From: Vibrio brasiliensis LMG 20546
GTDB lineage: Bacteria; Pseudomonadota; Gammaproteobacteria; Enterobacterales; Vibrionaceae
Assembly (NCBI RefSeq): GCF_000189255.1
Contig: NZ_AEVS01000045.1
Location: 1-64,000, forward strand
Length of the DNA stretch: 64,000 nucleotides
Reading direction: 5' to 3'
Below are positions 47,489-57,480 of this stretch, piece by piece. Position 1 is the first letter of the stretch, and each line of letters begins with the position of its first letter. A program made the position numbers and the translations under genes. The notes under the pieces were generated by a model. The model was not told where the DNA came from. It saw only the letters and a list, made by a program, of their open reading frames with translations, and searched no databases.

Positions 47489-47518
47489 AAAAAAGACCTC
47501 CATGATGGAGGTCTTTTA
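47489..47518. terminator. Bidirectional terminator after the DUF2797 gene
   Basis: AAAAGACCTCC (47491-47501) pairs with GGAGGTCTTTT (47507-47517), ATGAT loop. T-rich on both strands; the aminotransferase gene ends 28 nt further on the other strand. Confidence 0.88.
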
Positions 47519-47545
47519 GCAGATACCGCTTATATCTCTATTGCT

Positions 47546-48778
47546 TTACGACAGAATACGTTTTAGTTCATCAAACAACATGTCGACTTCTTCAAGCGTG
47601 TTGTAATGCATAAAGCCGATACGTACTACGCCGCCTTTCGACTCGATATCGAGTTGTCGAACTAAACCCAAAGCATAAAAGTGGCCATTCCAGACACAAA
47701 TGTTGCGCTCGCCAAGCTGTTTAGCAATCTGTTCAGGAGTATGGTGATCAAACGTCAGGGCGAAAGTCGGTGTTCTTAAACGACTGTCCGCTGCGGTTCG
47801 TCCCAACAGATTAACGCCTTCTAACTCAGACAGACGCGTCATGAAGCGCTCGTTGATCGCAGATTCGTGCTGATTGTACTGCTGATAAGAGTCAACCAAC
47901 TGCGCACGCAATGAGTCTCCTTGTTTACCCCATTGAGCAAGGTATTTCACCGCAGCAATCACACCCGCAAGACCTTCGAAGCTTTGCGTACCTGTCTCAA
48001 ATCGACCCGGGCCAACGTCAGTCGCAGGTTCAACTTTATAAGGTCTCAAAGTTTGCAGCCACTTAGGTGCCACATAGGCGATGCCTACGTGAGGACCAAA
48101 GAATTTATACGCTGAACAGGCTAAGAAATCACAGCCTAGCTGCTGAACGTCAATCAGGTGATGTGGTGCATAATGTACCGCGTCGACATATACCAACGCT
48201 CCAACCGCATGCGCGGCTTCAATCACTCGCTTCACATCAACAACAGAACCTGTGGTATTGGATGCAAAAGTTAATGCTACCAATGTGGTCTTATCATTAA
48301 TTAGCGAGATCAGGTGCTCGACGTCCAGACTACAGTCAGATTCATCAACTCGCGCCTGATGAACGATGGCTCCCTTATCGTCAGCAGCTTGCTGCCAACT
48401 AGAGACATTTGAGTAATGATCCAGGGCAGTAACGATAACTTCGTCACCCGCCTGCCAATCGCGACTAATCGCACGGCTTAACTGGAAAGTCAGCGACGTC
48501 ATGTTAGCGCCGAAGACAATATTATCACTCGACTCCGCGTTGACCAGAACCTGAGCATGCTCGCGGGCCTGCTTCATCAGGTCAGTGGTGTTGCGACTAG
48601 AGAAATAATGACCACCCAGGTTTGAATTAAAGTAACCAAGGTAAGCATTCATTGCTTCCAGTACCGAACCTGGAACTTGAGAGCCGCCAGGGCCATCAAG
48701 AAACACAACAGGCAGGTCGTTATGGGTTTGGCTCAGAGCGCTGAACTGCGCTCTGGCTAGATTAGGAGTGAAGCTCAT
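47546..48778 (-). CDS. Class V aminotransferase, cysteine-desulfurase-like (VC1184 subfamily)
   Basis: A 410-aa PLP enzyme. It shows LDGPGGSQVPGSVLEAMNAYL, FGANMTSLTFQLSRAI, DAVHYAPHHLIDVQQLGCDFLACSAYKFFGPHVG (PLP Lys in SAYKFFG) and RIGFMHYNTLEEVD, fitting the TIGR01976 group named for V. cholerae VC1184. The reaction is not known; the desulfurase label rests on fold only. Its start overlaps the end of the 2OG-Fe dioxygenase gene by 17 nt, so the two are coupled and probably act in one pathway on an amino acid. Confidence 0.87.
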   Translation of the reverse strand: MSFTPNLARAQFSALSQTHNDLPVVFLDGPGGSQVPGSVLEAMNAYLGYFNSNLGGHYFSSRNTTDLMKQAREHAQVLVNAESSDNIVFGANMTSLTFQLSRAISRDWQAGDEVIVTALDHYSNVSSWQQAADDKGAIVHQARVDESDCSLDVEHLISLINDKTTLVALTFASNTTGSVVDVKRVIEAAHAVGALVYVDAVHYAPHHLIDVQQLGCDFLACSAYKFFGPHVGIAYVAPKWLQTLRPYKVEPATDVGPGRFETGTQSFEGLAGVIAAVKYLAQWGKQGDSLRAQLVDSYQQYNQHESAINERFMTRLSELEGVNLLGRTAADSRLRTPTFALTFDHHTPEQIAKQLGERNICVWNGHFYALGLVRQLDIESKGGVVRIGFMHYNTLEEVDMLFDELKRILS

Positions 48779-49418
48779 TCACTGCATCCTTAGCGGTTAA
48801 AACAAATACATCCATATAGCCTTCTTCGCCTTCGATCACTGAGCGAATTGGCGTTGCGTTGTGCCACAACTTGTCATCAGCTAGCATCGCAACTTCGCCG
48901 CTTTGCAGTACTTTACGGAAGAATGGCGCTTCGTTGAAGCTGTTGTAAAGCATGATGTCACCACCTTCGATGTTGTGACGACCCATACCGATCAAGGCAA
49001 TGTGTTCAAATCCGTCTTGATGGACACCTTCAGGAGCGACCTGAGTCTCGTCGAAAACTGCCGAGATACGGATCTGGTGAATCTCAATTTCATGGCCATT
49101 GGTCAGGTTGTTCGATGATACAAACAGCTCGCACATCTCGCGCATACCATCACTGTTTATAGTGCTCTCTTCAATTGGCTCAAACTGTCGTACAACGTTG
49201 CCTTGGAAACGGTTGATATCATCCGTCTGCATAAACTCGTTTTTACCTAAGTCAGTAACCTTGCCATCCTGCAATGACACTACAGAATAGCGTCTTAGAC
49301 GAAATTTACCGTCGGCATGTTCTGTATTTGGCAGTTGGGTAAAAGAAGGGGCTAGCTGAGCAATCGCAGCGTCGCTAAGTTTAGTCAGTTGAAGGGTAGT
49401 TTCACGCTGATGTAACAT
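48762..49418 (-). CDS. 2OG-Fe(II) dioxygenase of the amino-acid hydroxylase type
   Basis: A 218-aa protein of the 2OG-Fe dioxygenase family that includes free amino-acid hydroxylases. The HxD iron-binding pair is visible in EGVHQDGFEHIALIGM, with a downstream His (KLWHNATPI) as third ligand and Arg in PIRSV as likely 2-oxoglutarate contact. It would hydroxylate a small substrate using oxygen and 2-oxoglutarate; a free amino acid is inferred from the family. Three ATG codons in a row follow AAGGAG; the third (49418) has the best spacing. It heads a two-gene operon with the class V aminotransferase. Confidence 0.8.
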   Translation of the reverse strand: MLHQRETTLQLTKLSDAAIAQLAPSFTQLPNTEHADGKFRLRRYSVVSLQDGKVTDLGKNEFMQTDDINRFQGNVVRQFEPIEESTINSDGMREMCELFVSSNNLTNGHEIEIHQIRISAVFDETQVAPEGVHQDGFEHIALIGMGRHNIEGGDIMLYNSFNEAPFFRKVLQSGEVAMLADDKLWHNATPIRSVIEGEEGYMDVFVLTAKDAVNELHS

Positions 49419-50783
<1,365 letters not shown>

Positions 50784-50810
50784 TATTTTTCACTTTTGCC
50801 TCAAATCCTT

Positions 50811-50844
50811 AAAGCCCCGCGGTATTCCCGCGGGGCTTTCTTTT
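50811..50844 (+). terminator. Terminator of trxB
   Basis: AAAGCCCCGCGG (50811-50822) and CCGCGGGGCTTT (50828-50839) form a 12-bp stem with loop TATTC, followed by CTTTT. Confidence 0.93.
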
Positions 50845-50895
50845 GTATAATGCCCAGTTCTTATTGCTAATAATAATTCTCATTAAGCCTTCACG

Positions 50896-52683
50896 ATGGA
50901 TAAAAAGAAACAACGCAGCTTGAATCTATGGCTCAAGCAGCAAAGTAAGCTCGCCAAACGCTGGCTTATGATTGCTGTGGGTCTTGGAGTACTTTCAAGC
51001 ATCTTTCTATTGGCTCAGGCCGCCTTGCTTGCAACCATACTGCACCAACTGATTATCGAACATGTTGATAAACATACCTTAGTTCCTCACTTTATTGGCC
51101 TCGCTGCGATCGTTGCCGTTCGTGCGCTATGCTCTTGGGGACGTGAAATTGCAGGCTACCGTTGCGGTGAACAGATCCGTGTCTATATCCGCCAACTGAT
51201 ATTAGACAAATTACGTGAGCTTGGTCCTGCATACATTAAAGGTAAACCTGCAGGTGCATGGGCAACCCTGTTACTAGAGCAGGTTGAAGATATGCAAGAT
51301 TTCTTCGCTCGTTACCTGCCACAGATGTCATTGTCGGTACTGGTTCCCTTCGTCATCCTTATCGTGGTTTTCCCGGTTAACTGGGCTGCAGGTCTGATCT
51401 TCCTTATCACCGCGCCACTGGTTCCGCTGTTTATGGCGTTAGTCGGAATGAAGGCCGCAGACGCTAACCGCAAAAACTTTAAGGCGCTGCAACGTTTATC
51501 TGGTCATTTTTACGATCGCCTACAGTCAATGACAACCATTCGACTGTTCGATCGCACCAAAGCCGAAACAGAAGTCATGCGTGGTGCTTCTGAAGTCTTC
51601 CGCACCCGCACCATGGACGTGCTGAAAATTGCTTTCCTCTCCTCTGCTGTGCTCGAATTCTTCACCTCTATTTCGATTGCTTTAACCGCGGTCTACTTCG
51701 GTTTCGCATTTATCGGTGAACTTAACTTTGGTGACTACGGCGCAGGCGTTACGCTGTTCGCTGGCTTGTTTATTCTGATCCTGGCTCCAGAGTTTTACCA
51801 ACCCCTGCGTGACCTTGGTACCTTCTACCACGCCAAGCAACAAGCGGTTGGCGCAGCAGAAAGCATCGTAGAATTTATCGAAACAGACGTAGAAACTGTT
51901 CGCTCTGGTGATAAAACACTTACCACTGAAGAAGCCATTTCTATTCGTGCCGAAAATTTAGAGGTTTTCTCCCCTGAAGGTAAAAAACTGTTGGGCCCTG
52001 TGAGTTTTGAGCTCTCATCTGCTCAGACTAGCGCTTTAGTCGGTCCTAGCGGTGCCGGTAAAACCAGCCTGATTAACGCGATTCTTGGCTTCTTACCTTA
52101 TAGCGGCTCGTTGACGATCAATAATATCGAACGTACCGAAATCGACCTTGCGAACTGGCGTAAGAACATCAGTTGGGTTGGCCAAAACCCGCTGCTGTTA
52201 CACGGTTCGATTCGTGACAACATCACGCTGGGTAAATCGAATGTCAGCGAGCAAGACATTCAATTGGCACTGCAAGAGTCTTTTTCTGCTGAATTTGTTA
52301 ATCAACACGGCCTAGATTATGCGGTTTCTGATCGCTCAGGTGGCCTGTCTGTAGGTCAGGCACAACGTCTTGCTCTGGCTCGTGCCATGATTCAGGACGG
52401 CCAGTTCTGGCTACTGGATGAACCAACCGCAAGTCTGGACGCGAGAAGTGAACGCTTGGTAATGCAGGGACTGGAAAAACAGATCCAAGGTAAAACCGCA
52501 CTTATGGTTACCCACCAACTCACTCCACTACAAAGTGTCGAACAGATTCTGGTAATGCGAGATGGCCTAATTGTCCAGAGTGGCGATTTTGCTCAGCTGT
52601 CTAATCAGCAAGGCCTGTTCCAAGAGATGCTCAAAGCAAACCAAGCGCTTAACCAAGCTAATAAGGGGAATCTGGATGCGTGA
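50896..52683 (+). CDS. cydD: ABC exporter subunit CydD
   Basis: A 595-aa half-transporter with six membrane helices and an ATPase domain. Walker A GPSGAGKTSL, signature SGGLSVGQAQRLALARAM, Walker B WLLDEPTASLD, H-loop VTHQLT. With CydC it exports cysteine and glutathione to the periplasm (a heme link is also reported) and is needed for assembly of cytochrome bd oxidase. It overlaps cydC by 8 nt (ATGCGTGA), so translation is coupled. Confidence 0.95.
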   Translation: MDKKKQRSLNLWLKQQSKLAKRWLMIAVGLGVLSSIFLLAQAALLATILHQLIIEHVDKHTLVPHFIGLAAIVAVRALCSWGREIAGYRCGEQIRVYIRQLILDKLRELGPAYIKGKPAGAWATLLLEQVEDMQDFFARYLPQMSLSVLVPFVILIVVFPVNWAAGLIFLITAPLVPLFMALVGMKAADANRKNFKALQRLSGHFYDRLQSMTTIRLFDRTKAETEVMRGASEVFRTRTMDVLKIAFLSSAVLEFFTSISIALTAVYFGFAFIGELNFGDYGAGVTLFAGLFILILAPEFYQPLRDLGTFYHAKQQAVGAAESIVEFIETDVETVRSGDKTLTTEEAISIRAENLEVFSPEGKKLLGPVSFELSSAQTSALVGPSGAGKTSLINAILGFLPYSGSLTINNIERTEIDLANWRKNISWVGQNPLLLHGSIRDNITLGKSNVSEQDIQLALQESFSAEFVNQHGLDYAVSDRSGGLSVGQAQRLALARAMIQDGQFWLLDEPTASLDARSERLVMQGLEKQIQGKTALMVTHQLTPLQSVEQILVMRDGLIVQSGDFAQLSNQQGLFQEMLKANQALNQANKGNLDA

Positions 52684-54397
52684 GTTACTTCCCTACCTAA
52701 AACTGTATAAGAAACATTGGTTCGGCCTTTCATTAGGTATGCTATTGGCGTTCTTGACGCTAGCAGCATCAATCGGCCTGCTAACCCTGTCCGGTTGGTT
52801 TTTGTCTGCGGCTGCCATTGCCGGCTTAACCATTGCCCGTGAAACGTTCAACTACATGTTGCCCGGCGCTTTTGTGCGTGGCTTCGCTATGGGTAGAACG
52901 GCGGGACGTTGGGGTGAGCGAGTGGTTAGCCACAATACGACCTTTAAGCTTCTTACCGACCTGCGCATTTTCTTCTTCTCGAAACTTGCGCCGCTAATCC
53001 CGGGTCGAGTATCGAATCTGCGAGATGCAGATCTGCTCAACCGTCTGGTCGCAGACATTGATGCGATGGACCATGTCTACCTAAGACTGGTCAGCCCAAT
53101 GATTGTCGGTACGCTCGGTATTCTGGGCCTTACAGCTCTGGTTAGCTGGTTTGATGCTGAGCTCGGCCTGACCTTAGGCACGATTCTGTTCGCCTTGCTG
53201 CTGACGTGGCCAGTGCTGTTCTACAAACTGGGTAAGAACAACGGTGCTGAACTCACACAAAACAAAGCTGATCTACGAATTACCACTCTAGACTGGCTGC
53301 AAGGCTACAGCGAACTGACGCTATTTGGTGCAGAGCAACGCTATCGCGAAGCGATTTTAAATGCTCAGGAAAAACTGCTCAAAAACCAGTTCTTTAATGC
53401 TCATTTCTCGGGTCTTGCTCAAGCACTACTCTTATTAGCTAATGGCTGGACAATTGTGTTGATGCTATGGCTTGCAGCTGATGGTGTCGGCGGCAATACG
53501 CCAGATCCTATGATTGCACTGGTCGCGTTCGCTACTATGGCAAGTGTTGAGCTACTTATGCCTATTGCTGGCGCATTCCAGCATCTTGGCCAAACACTCA
53601 CTTCGGCTCGTCGCCTGAATGACATCATTCTGTCTGAGCCTGATGTTCAGTTCCCAGAACAGAGTGAAGCCCATAGCCAAGAATTCTCCATTGAATACCA
53701 GGCTGTCTCTTTCCACTATCCGGACAGCGAAGCGAAAGTGCTTAATCAGGTCAGCCTTGAAATTCCAGCCCAGCACCGCATTGCGATTGTTGGCCAGACG
53801 GGTTCGGGTAAGTCTACCCTGCTCCAACTACTGAACCGTTATTGGGATGTACAGCAAGGTGAGATTAAGATTGCTGGGGTGCCGATTAAAAACTGGAACG
53901 AAAGCGACCTGCGCCGCGCAATTAGTGTTGTCAGCCAGCGTGTAGACGTTCTTAACGGCTCACTGCGTGACAATCTTGTAATGGCAAAGCCGCAAGCTGA
54001 AGATAGCGAACTGGCTGAAGTCCTAGACAAAGTTGGCTTAGCAAAACTGCTTGAAGATACCGGCTTAGATACCTGGCTTGGCGACGGTGGCCGTCAGCTC
54101 TCTGGTGGCGAAAAGCGCCGGATTGGCATTGCTCGTGCTCTGCTGCACAATGCGCCTATCCTGCTTCTTGATGAGCCTACTGAAGGTTTAGATAAGCAAA
54201 CCGAACAGCAAATCATGCAGCTATTTGAACAGCACTTCGTCGGCAAAACAGTCGTCTTTATTACGCACCGTTTGGTCGACTTAGATAAGATGGACAGCAT
54301 CTGTCTTATCGAACAAGGTGAGATCGTCGAGCATGGTAGCCACTCAGAGCTACTCAGTCAGCAAGGACGTTATTACCAGCTTAACCAAACCTTGTAA
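52676..54397 (+). CDS. cydC: ABC exporter subunit CydC
   Basis: A 573-aa half-transporter, equal in length to E. coli CydC. N-terminal MRELLPYLKLYKKHW, six membrane helices, then Walker A VGQTGSGKSTLLQLL, signature LSGGEKRRIGIARAL, Walker B ILLLDEPTEGLD and ITHRLVD. The start at 52676 was chosen because it lies within the cydD stop and has AAGGGG 11 nt before it; a longer frame upstream is not conserved. Partner of CydD. Terminator follows. Confidence 0.95.
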   Translation: MRELLPYLKLYKKHWFGLSLGMLLAFLTLAASIGLLTLSGWFLSAAAIAGLTIARETFNYMLPGAFVRGFAMGRTAGRWGERVVSHNTTFKLLTDLRIFFFSKLAPLIPGRVSNLRDADLLNRLVADIDAMDHVYLRLVSPMIVGTLGILGLTALVSWFDAELGLTLGTILFALLLTWPVLFYKLGKNNGAELTQNKADLRITTLDWLQGYSELTLFGAEQRYREAILNAQEKLLKNQFFNAHFSGLAQALLLLANGWTIVLMLWLAADGVGGNTPDPMIALVAFATMASVELLMPIAGAFQHLGQTLTSARRLNDIILSEPDVQFPEQSEAHSQEFSIEYQAVSFHYPDSEAKVLNQVSLEIPAQHRIAIVGQTGSGKSTLLQLLNRYWDVQQGEIKIAGVPIKNWNESDLRRAISVVSQRVDVLNGSLRDNLVMAKPQAEDSELAEVLDKVGLAKLLEDTGLDTWLGDGGRQLSGGEKRRIGIARALLHNAPILLLDEPTEGLDKQTEQQIMQLFEQHFVGKTVVFITHRLVDLDKMDSICLIEQGEIVEHGSHSELLSQQGRYYQLNQTL

Positions 54398-54400
54398 TCG

Positions 54401-54430
54401 AAAAGCCGAGGCCCATGCTTCGGCTTTTTT
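54401..54430 (+). terminator. Terminator of cydDC
   Basis: AAAAGCCGA (54401-54409) pairs with TCGGCTTTT (54420-54428), followed by TT; a 10-nt loop with one possible inner pair. Confidence 0.8.
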
Positions 54431-54483
54431 AATCCCACTCATAATAGCTTTTGCTGAGTGCTGACCTGTAAACCATCCGACAT

Positions 54484-54511
54484 AAAAAAAACAGCCATTA
54501 GGCTGCTTTTT
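54484..54511 (-). terminator. Terminator of rluB
   Basis: ACAGCC/GGCTGC(T) pair around ATTA (54491-54506). On the minus strand it is followed by TTTTTTTTATG. Confidence 0.8.
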
Positions 54512-54529
54512 CAAATCTGACTTAGTCAA

Positions 54530-55468
54530 TTAACGCTGCTTGTTACGAGCACCTTGCTGGCCTGAGCCTTTCTTTGGCTTACGGCGAGCAGGGTTGTTGC
54601 TACGACCACCACCGCTGTTTACGCGCTCTTCGTGACGCTTAACTGCGCGACGAATCTTCTGACTGCGTGAACGCTCACGTTTACGAGATGAGTTTGCTTT
54701 GCTCTCATCTAGAAGTGTTTGACGCTCTGGGCGAAGTTCTACTAGCTCACGTAGGTAGTTAACCTCTTTAAGGTCAAGCTCCATCCATCCACCACGAGGA
54801 AGTTTCTTGTCCAGGTAGATGTCACCGTAGCGCACACGCTTAAGGCGGCTAACAGTCGTATCCTGAGATTCCCACAGACGACGAACCTCACGGTTACGGC
54901 CTTCGTTGATCGCTACGTAGAAAGTGTGGTTCATACCATCACCACCTGCGTAAACCACATCTTCGAAACGTGCCATACCATCTTCCAGTTCAACACCACG
55001 AACCAGATTTTTAACTTTTTGCTCTGTCACTTCACCGAACACACGTACCAAGTACTCACGTTCTACCTGACGACTTGGGTGCATCAGACGGTTAGCCAGC
55101 TCACCATCAGTCGTGAATAGTAGCAGGCCTGAAGTGTTGGCATCCAAACGGCCGACTGAAATCCAGCGAGAGCCACGGATTTTAGGCAGACGGTCAAATA
55201 CAGTACGACGACCTTCTGGGTCATGACGAGTACACAGTTCACCTTCCGGCTTGTAGTACGCGAGTACTCGACAAATCACTTCTTCCTGCGCTTTAGCAGA
55301 AACGGTATGGCCGTCGATACGCACAACTGCGTTTTCATCTTCCAGTCGTTCACCAAGCTTAGCAACGATACCGTTCACACTCACGCGACCCGCTTTAATT
55401 AAAGCTTCTAGTTCGCGACGAGAGCCATGACCAGCTCGGGCTAATACTTTCTGTAGTTTTTCGTTCAT
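54530..55468 (-). CDS. rluB: 23S rRNA pseudouridine synthase RluB
   Basis: A 312-aa enzyme that makes pseudouridine at one site of 23S rRNA (2605 in E. coli). N-terminal S4 RNA-binding domain ([33 protein letters not shown]), catalytic domain with [27 protein letters not shown] (catalytic Asp) and [11 protein letters not shown], and a long basic, low-complexity tail (from about 260: [20 protein letters not shown], then Arg/Lys/Gly-rich). The tail probably binds RNA. The gene has a leader with an 8-bp hairpin at 55511-55535. Confidence 0.93.
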   Translation of the reverse strand: MNEKLQKVLARAGHGSRRELEALIKAGRVSVNGIVAKLGERLEDENAVVRIDGHTVSAKAQEEVICRVLAYYKPEGELCTRHDPEGRRTVFDRLPKIRGSRWISVGRLDANTSGLLLFTTDGELANRLMHPSRQVEREYLVRVFGEVTEQKVKNLVRGVELEDGMARFEDVVYAGGDGMNHTFYVAINEGRNREVRRLWESQDTTVSRLKRVRYGDIYLDKKLPRGGWMELDLKEVNYLRELVELRPERQTLLDESKANSSRKRERSRSQKIRRAVKRHEERVNSGGGRSNNPARRKPKKGSGQQGARNKQR

Positions 55469-55510
55469 TTATCTACCTATGTGTCGTCTTCTCAGACGTC
55501 GAATAAACAA

Positions 55511-55535
55511 GTGCGACCAAAAATCGCGGTCGCAC
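55511..55535 (-). repeat. 8-bp inverted repeat upstream of rluB
   Basis: GTGCGACC (55511-55518) and GGTCGCAC (55528-55535) are perfect complements around 9 nt. On the minus strand the right side runs into TTGTTTATT. It may terminate yciO transcription weakly or act in the rluB leader. Confidence 0.45.
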
Positions 55536-55574
55536 ATTATCGCAAAAAGTGTGGTGAAAATCACGCACTTTTGA

Positions 55575-56195
55575 TTACTCGAACGGTGCTGGGTCCCCAG
55601 AACCTACGCGAGCAATAACAGGTTCATCTTCGCTGAAATCAACCACAGTCGTTGGCTGCTCGCCAAGATAACCACCGTTAAGAATACAGTCGACAGCATG
55701 TTCTAGCTTGTCACGAATATCTTCCGGGTCAGACTCTGTCACATCGCTGCCTGGCAGGATAAGCGACGTCGACATCAGCGGCTCACCTAAAGCTTCCAGT
55801 AGGTCAAGAGCGATACGGTTGTCCGGAACACGAATACCAATAGTCTTGCGCTTCGCGTTCATTAAGCGACGAGGCACCTCTTTGGTTCCTTTAAAGATAA
55901 AAGTGTAAGGCCCCGGCGTGTTGTTCTTAAGCAAACGGAAAGCGGTGTTATCGACACGTGCATACAAGGATATCTCGGACAGATCGCGACACAACAAGGT
56001 AAAGTTATGCTTGTCGTTTAAGCGACGAATCTGACAAATGCGCTCTAATGCCTGTTTGTTTTCAAGCTGACAACCAAGTGCGTAGCCTGAATCGGTTGGG
56101 TACACCACTACCCCACCGTTACGAATGATTGCTACAGCCTGATTGATCAAGCGAGCCTGTGGGTTTTCTGGATGAACGTAAAAAAACTGGCTCAT
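55575..56195 (-). CDS. yciO: YciO/YrdC family protein (TsaC-like)
   Basis: A 206-aa protein of the TsaC/YrdC/YciO family. Motifs: VAIIRNGGVVVYPTDSGYALGCQ, KHNFTLLCRDLSEISLYA, PGPYTFIFKGTKEVPRRLMNAKRKTIGIRVPDN and EPLMSTSLILPGSDV. The family makes threonylcarbamoyl-AMP for tRNA t6A; YciO is a sister branch whose exact role differs. Between rnm and rluB, the same order as in E. coli (rnm-yciO-rluB), so it is probably cotranscribed with rnm. Confidence 0.9.
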   Translation of the reverse strand: MSQFFYVHPENPQARLINQAVAIIRNGGVVVYPTDSGYALGCQLENKQALERICQIRRLNDKHNFTLLCRDLSEISLYARVDNTAFRLLKNNTPGPYTFIFKGTKEVPRRLMNAKRKTIGIRVPDNRIALDLLEALGEPLMSTSLILPGSDVTESDPEDIRDKLEHAVDCILNGGYLGEQPTTVVDFSEDEPVIARVGSGDPAPFE

Positions 56196-56231
56196 TGTAA
56201 TTCCTCATTATCGAGTCTCACGACTCTATAG

Positions 56232-57098
56232 TTATTTGATATGGGCTGAATCTGTTGCCGAAGGCTCAATGCCCCAGTCCTTCCATACTGGTTCGACTCC
56301 CGATGGCAACCATAAATTTCTGCCTAGCTCCATCCAAGGCGACGGATAGTGGAAGTCACTGCCTTGCGAAGCTAATAGTTTGTATTGTATAGCATAATCA
56401 GCCAAGTTGCGCCTTTCTTGTTGAGCTTGTTGCGGCTGTGCGATTTCCATCGCGTCACCACCCGCTTCAACAAACGCAGCAAGTAGGCGTTTTACCCACT
56501 TCGCTGTCAGATCATAGCGACCCGGATGAGCGAGAACAGCCTGACCACCAGCTTGGTGAATCGCATCTACCGCTTCTTTCATTGAGCACCATGTTGGCGG
56601 TACATATCCCGGGTTATTGCGGGTTAAGTATTTTTTAAACACCTGCTGCATAGTCTTGGCATATTGGTTGTCAACCAGCCACTTAGCGAAGTGAGCTCGG
56701 GTAATTGGCGCTTCGCCTGCAATGAGTTTGACTTCTTCGAGTACACCTTCGCGAGTTGCTTTCTCCAAACGGGAGGCGATCAACTCTGCACGCCCTTCTC
56801 TGTGTTTCTTTTGTTGTTCGATTAACGCATTCAGCGCCTGAGAATCAGGGTCAATATTCAAACCCACAATATGGATATCTTTGTTTTGCCACACGGTTGA
56901 GATCTCTATGCCGTTAATCAGCTTGAGCGGCAGATTGTTCTCTTTGATGTAGTGATGTGCAGGTGCTAGTCCATCTACCGTATCGTGGTCAGTTATCGCC
57001 AGAACGTCGAGCTGAAAACTCAACGCCCTGTCGATTAATTCGTTGGGAGGCAGTCGTCCGTCAGAGGCTGTGGTGTGACTATGTAAATCAATTCTCAT
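56232..57098 (-). CDS. rnm: PHP-domain 5'-3' exoribonuclease (RNase AM / TrpH family)
   Basis: A 288-aa PHP-domain enzyme. Metal-binding motifs [14 protein letters not shown] (HxH), [12 protein letters not shown] (DHD), [10 protein letters not shown] and GSDFHYPSP. In E. coli the homologue (YciV, now Rnm) is a 5'-3' exonuclease that matures 23S, 16S and 5S rRNA 5' ends. It is divergent from the trp operon as in E. coli. The gene starts about 20 bp from the trp -35 region, so the two promoters must be close. Confidence 0.92.
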   Translation of the reverse strand: MRIDLHSHTTASDGRLPPNELIDRALSFQLDVLAITDHDTVDGLAPAHHYIKENNLPLKLINGIEISTVWQNKDIHIVGLNIDPDSQALNALIEQQKKHREGRAELIASRLEKATREGVLEEVKLIAGEAPITRAHFAKWLVDNQYAKTMQQVFKKYLTRNNPGYVPPTWCSMKEAVDAIHQAGGQAVLAHPGRYDLTAKWVKRLLAAFVEAGGDAMEIAQPQQAQQERRNLADYAIQYKLLASQGSDFHYPSPWMELGRNLWLPSGVEPVWKDWGIEPSATDSAHIK

Positions 57099-57114
57099 AA
57101 TTTTAGTTTTTTAG

Positions 57115-57143
57115 TTGACTTTTTACCTCTGCACTAGTTAACT
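57115..57143 (+). promoter_or_regulatory. trp operon promoter
   Basis: TTGACT at 57115-57120 and TTAACT at 57138-57143 are separated by 17 bp, nearly the same as the E. coli trp promoter. The -10 overlaps the TrpR operator. Expected transcription start near 57150. Confidence 0.85.
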
Positions 57144-57148
57144 AGTAC
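57131..57148 (+). promoter_or_regulatory. TrpR operator
   Basis: The perfect palindrome ACTAGTTAACTAGT occupies 57133-57146, identical to the core of the E. coli trp operator. It covers the -10 box, so tryptophan-bound TrpR should block the promoter. Confidence 0.9.
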
Positions 57149-57180
57149 ACAAATACGAAGTACCTGAATTAAGGCTCACT

Positions 57181-57306
57181 ATGTTACAAGACATCAAGCT
57201 AAAGCAAAAAGTAAAAGTTACTGCTGGTTCTATCAAGAATAGAACAGCTGATCTTGCTTGGTGGCGCACTTGGACAAGTTCTTGGTGGGCTAACGTGTAC
57301 TTTTAA
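57181..57306 (+). CDS. trpL: trp operon leader peptide
   Basis: A 41-aa leader, ATG at 57181 behind AAGG (6-nt spacer), stop TAA at 57304. It contains five Trp codons in the stretch AWWRTWTSSWWANVYF (residues 26-41), two of them paired twice. It is followed at 57326-57353 by a terminator, so tryptophan starvation stalls the ribosome and allows an antiterminator. GTGGGCT at 57285-57291, within the last Trp codons, can pair with AGCCCGC of the terminator's left arm. This is longer and richer in Trp than E. coli TrpL. Confidence 0.93.
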   Translation: MLQDIKLKQKVKVTAGSIKNRTADLAWWRTWTSSWWANVYF

Positions 57307-57325
57307 TAAGTAACAATCATGTTTG

Positions 57326-57353
57326 AAAGCCCGCTACTAAAGCGGGCTTTTTT
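57326..57353 (+). terminator. trp attenuator
   Basis: AAAGCCCGC (57326-57334) pairs with GCGGGCTTT (57342-57350), loop TACTAAA, followed by TTTGTTTT. It lies 20 nt after the leader-peptide stop and 128 nt before trpE. Confidence 0.93.
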
Positions 57354-57480
57354 GTTTTGTAATCTGCCTCACACCCAACTGCTCAAACAATGGACAAATT
57401 TAACCGAAACTTGATTGGGCACCTGTTCGCTTTATGCGACTATGTAGGCAGGAATAAATTTTTAGAGATAAGGAGGTCTG

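Noticed and set aside
52571-52675. Longer N-terminus for CydC
   Set aside because: The extra 35 residues lie inside cydD in another frame and are not like CydC; the ATG at 52676 matches the usual 573-aa length.
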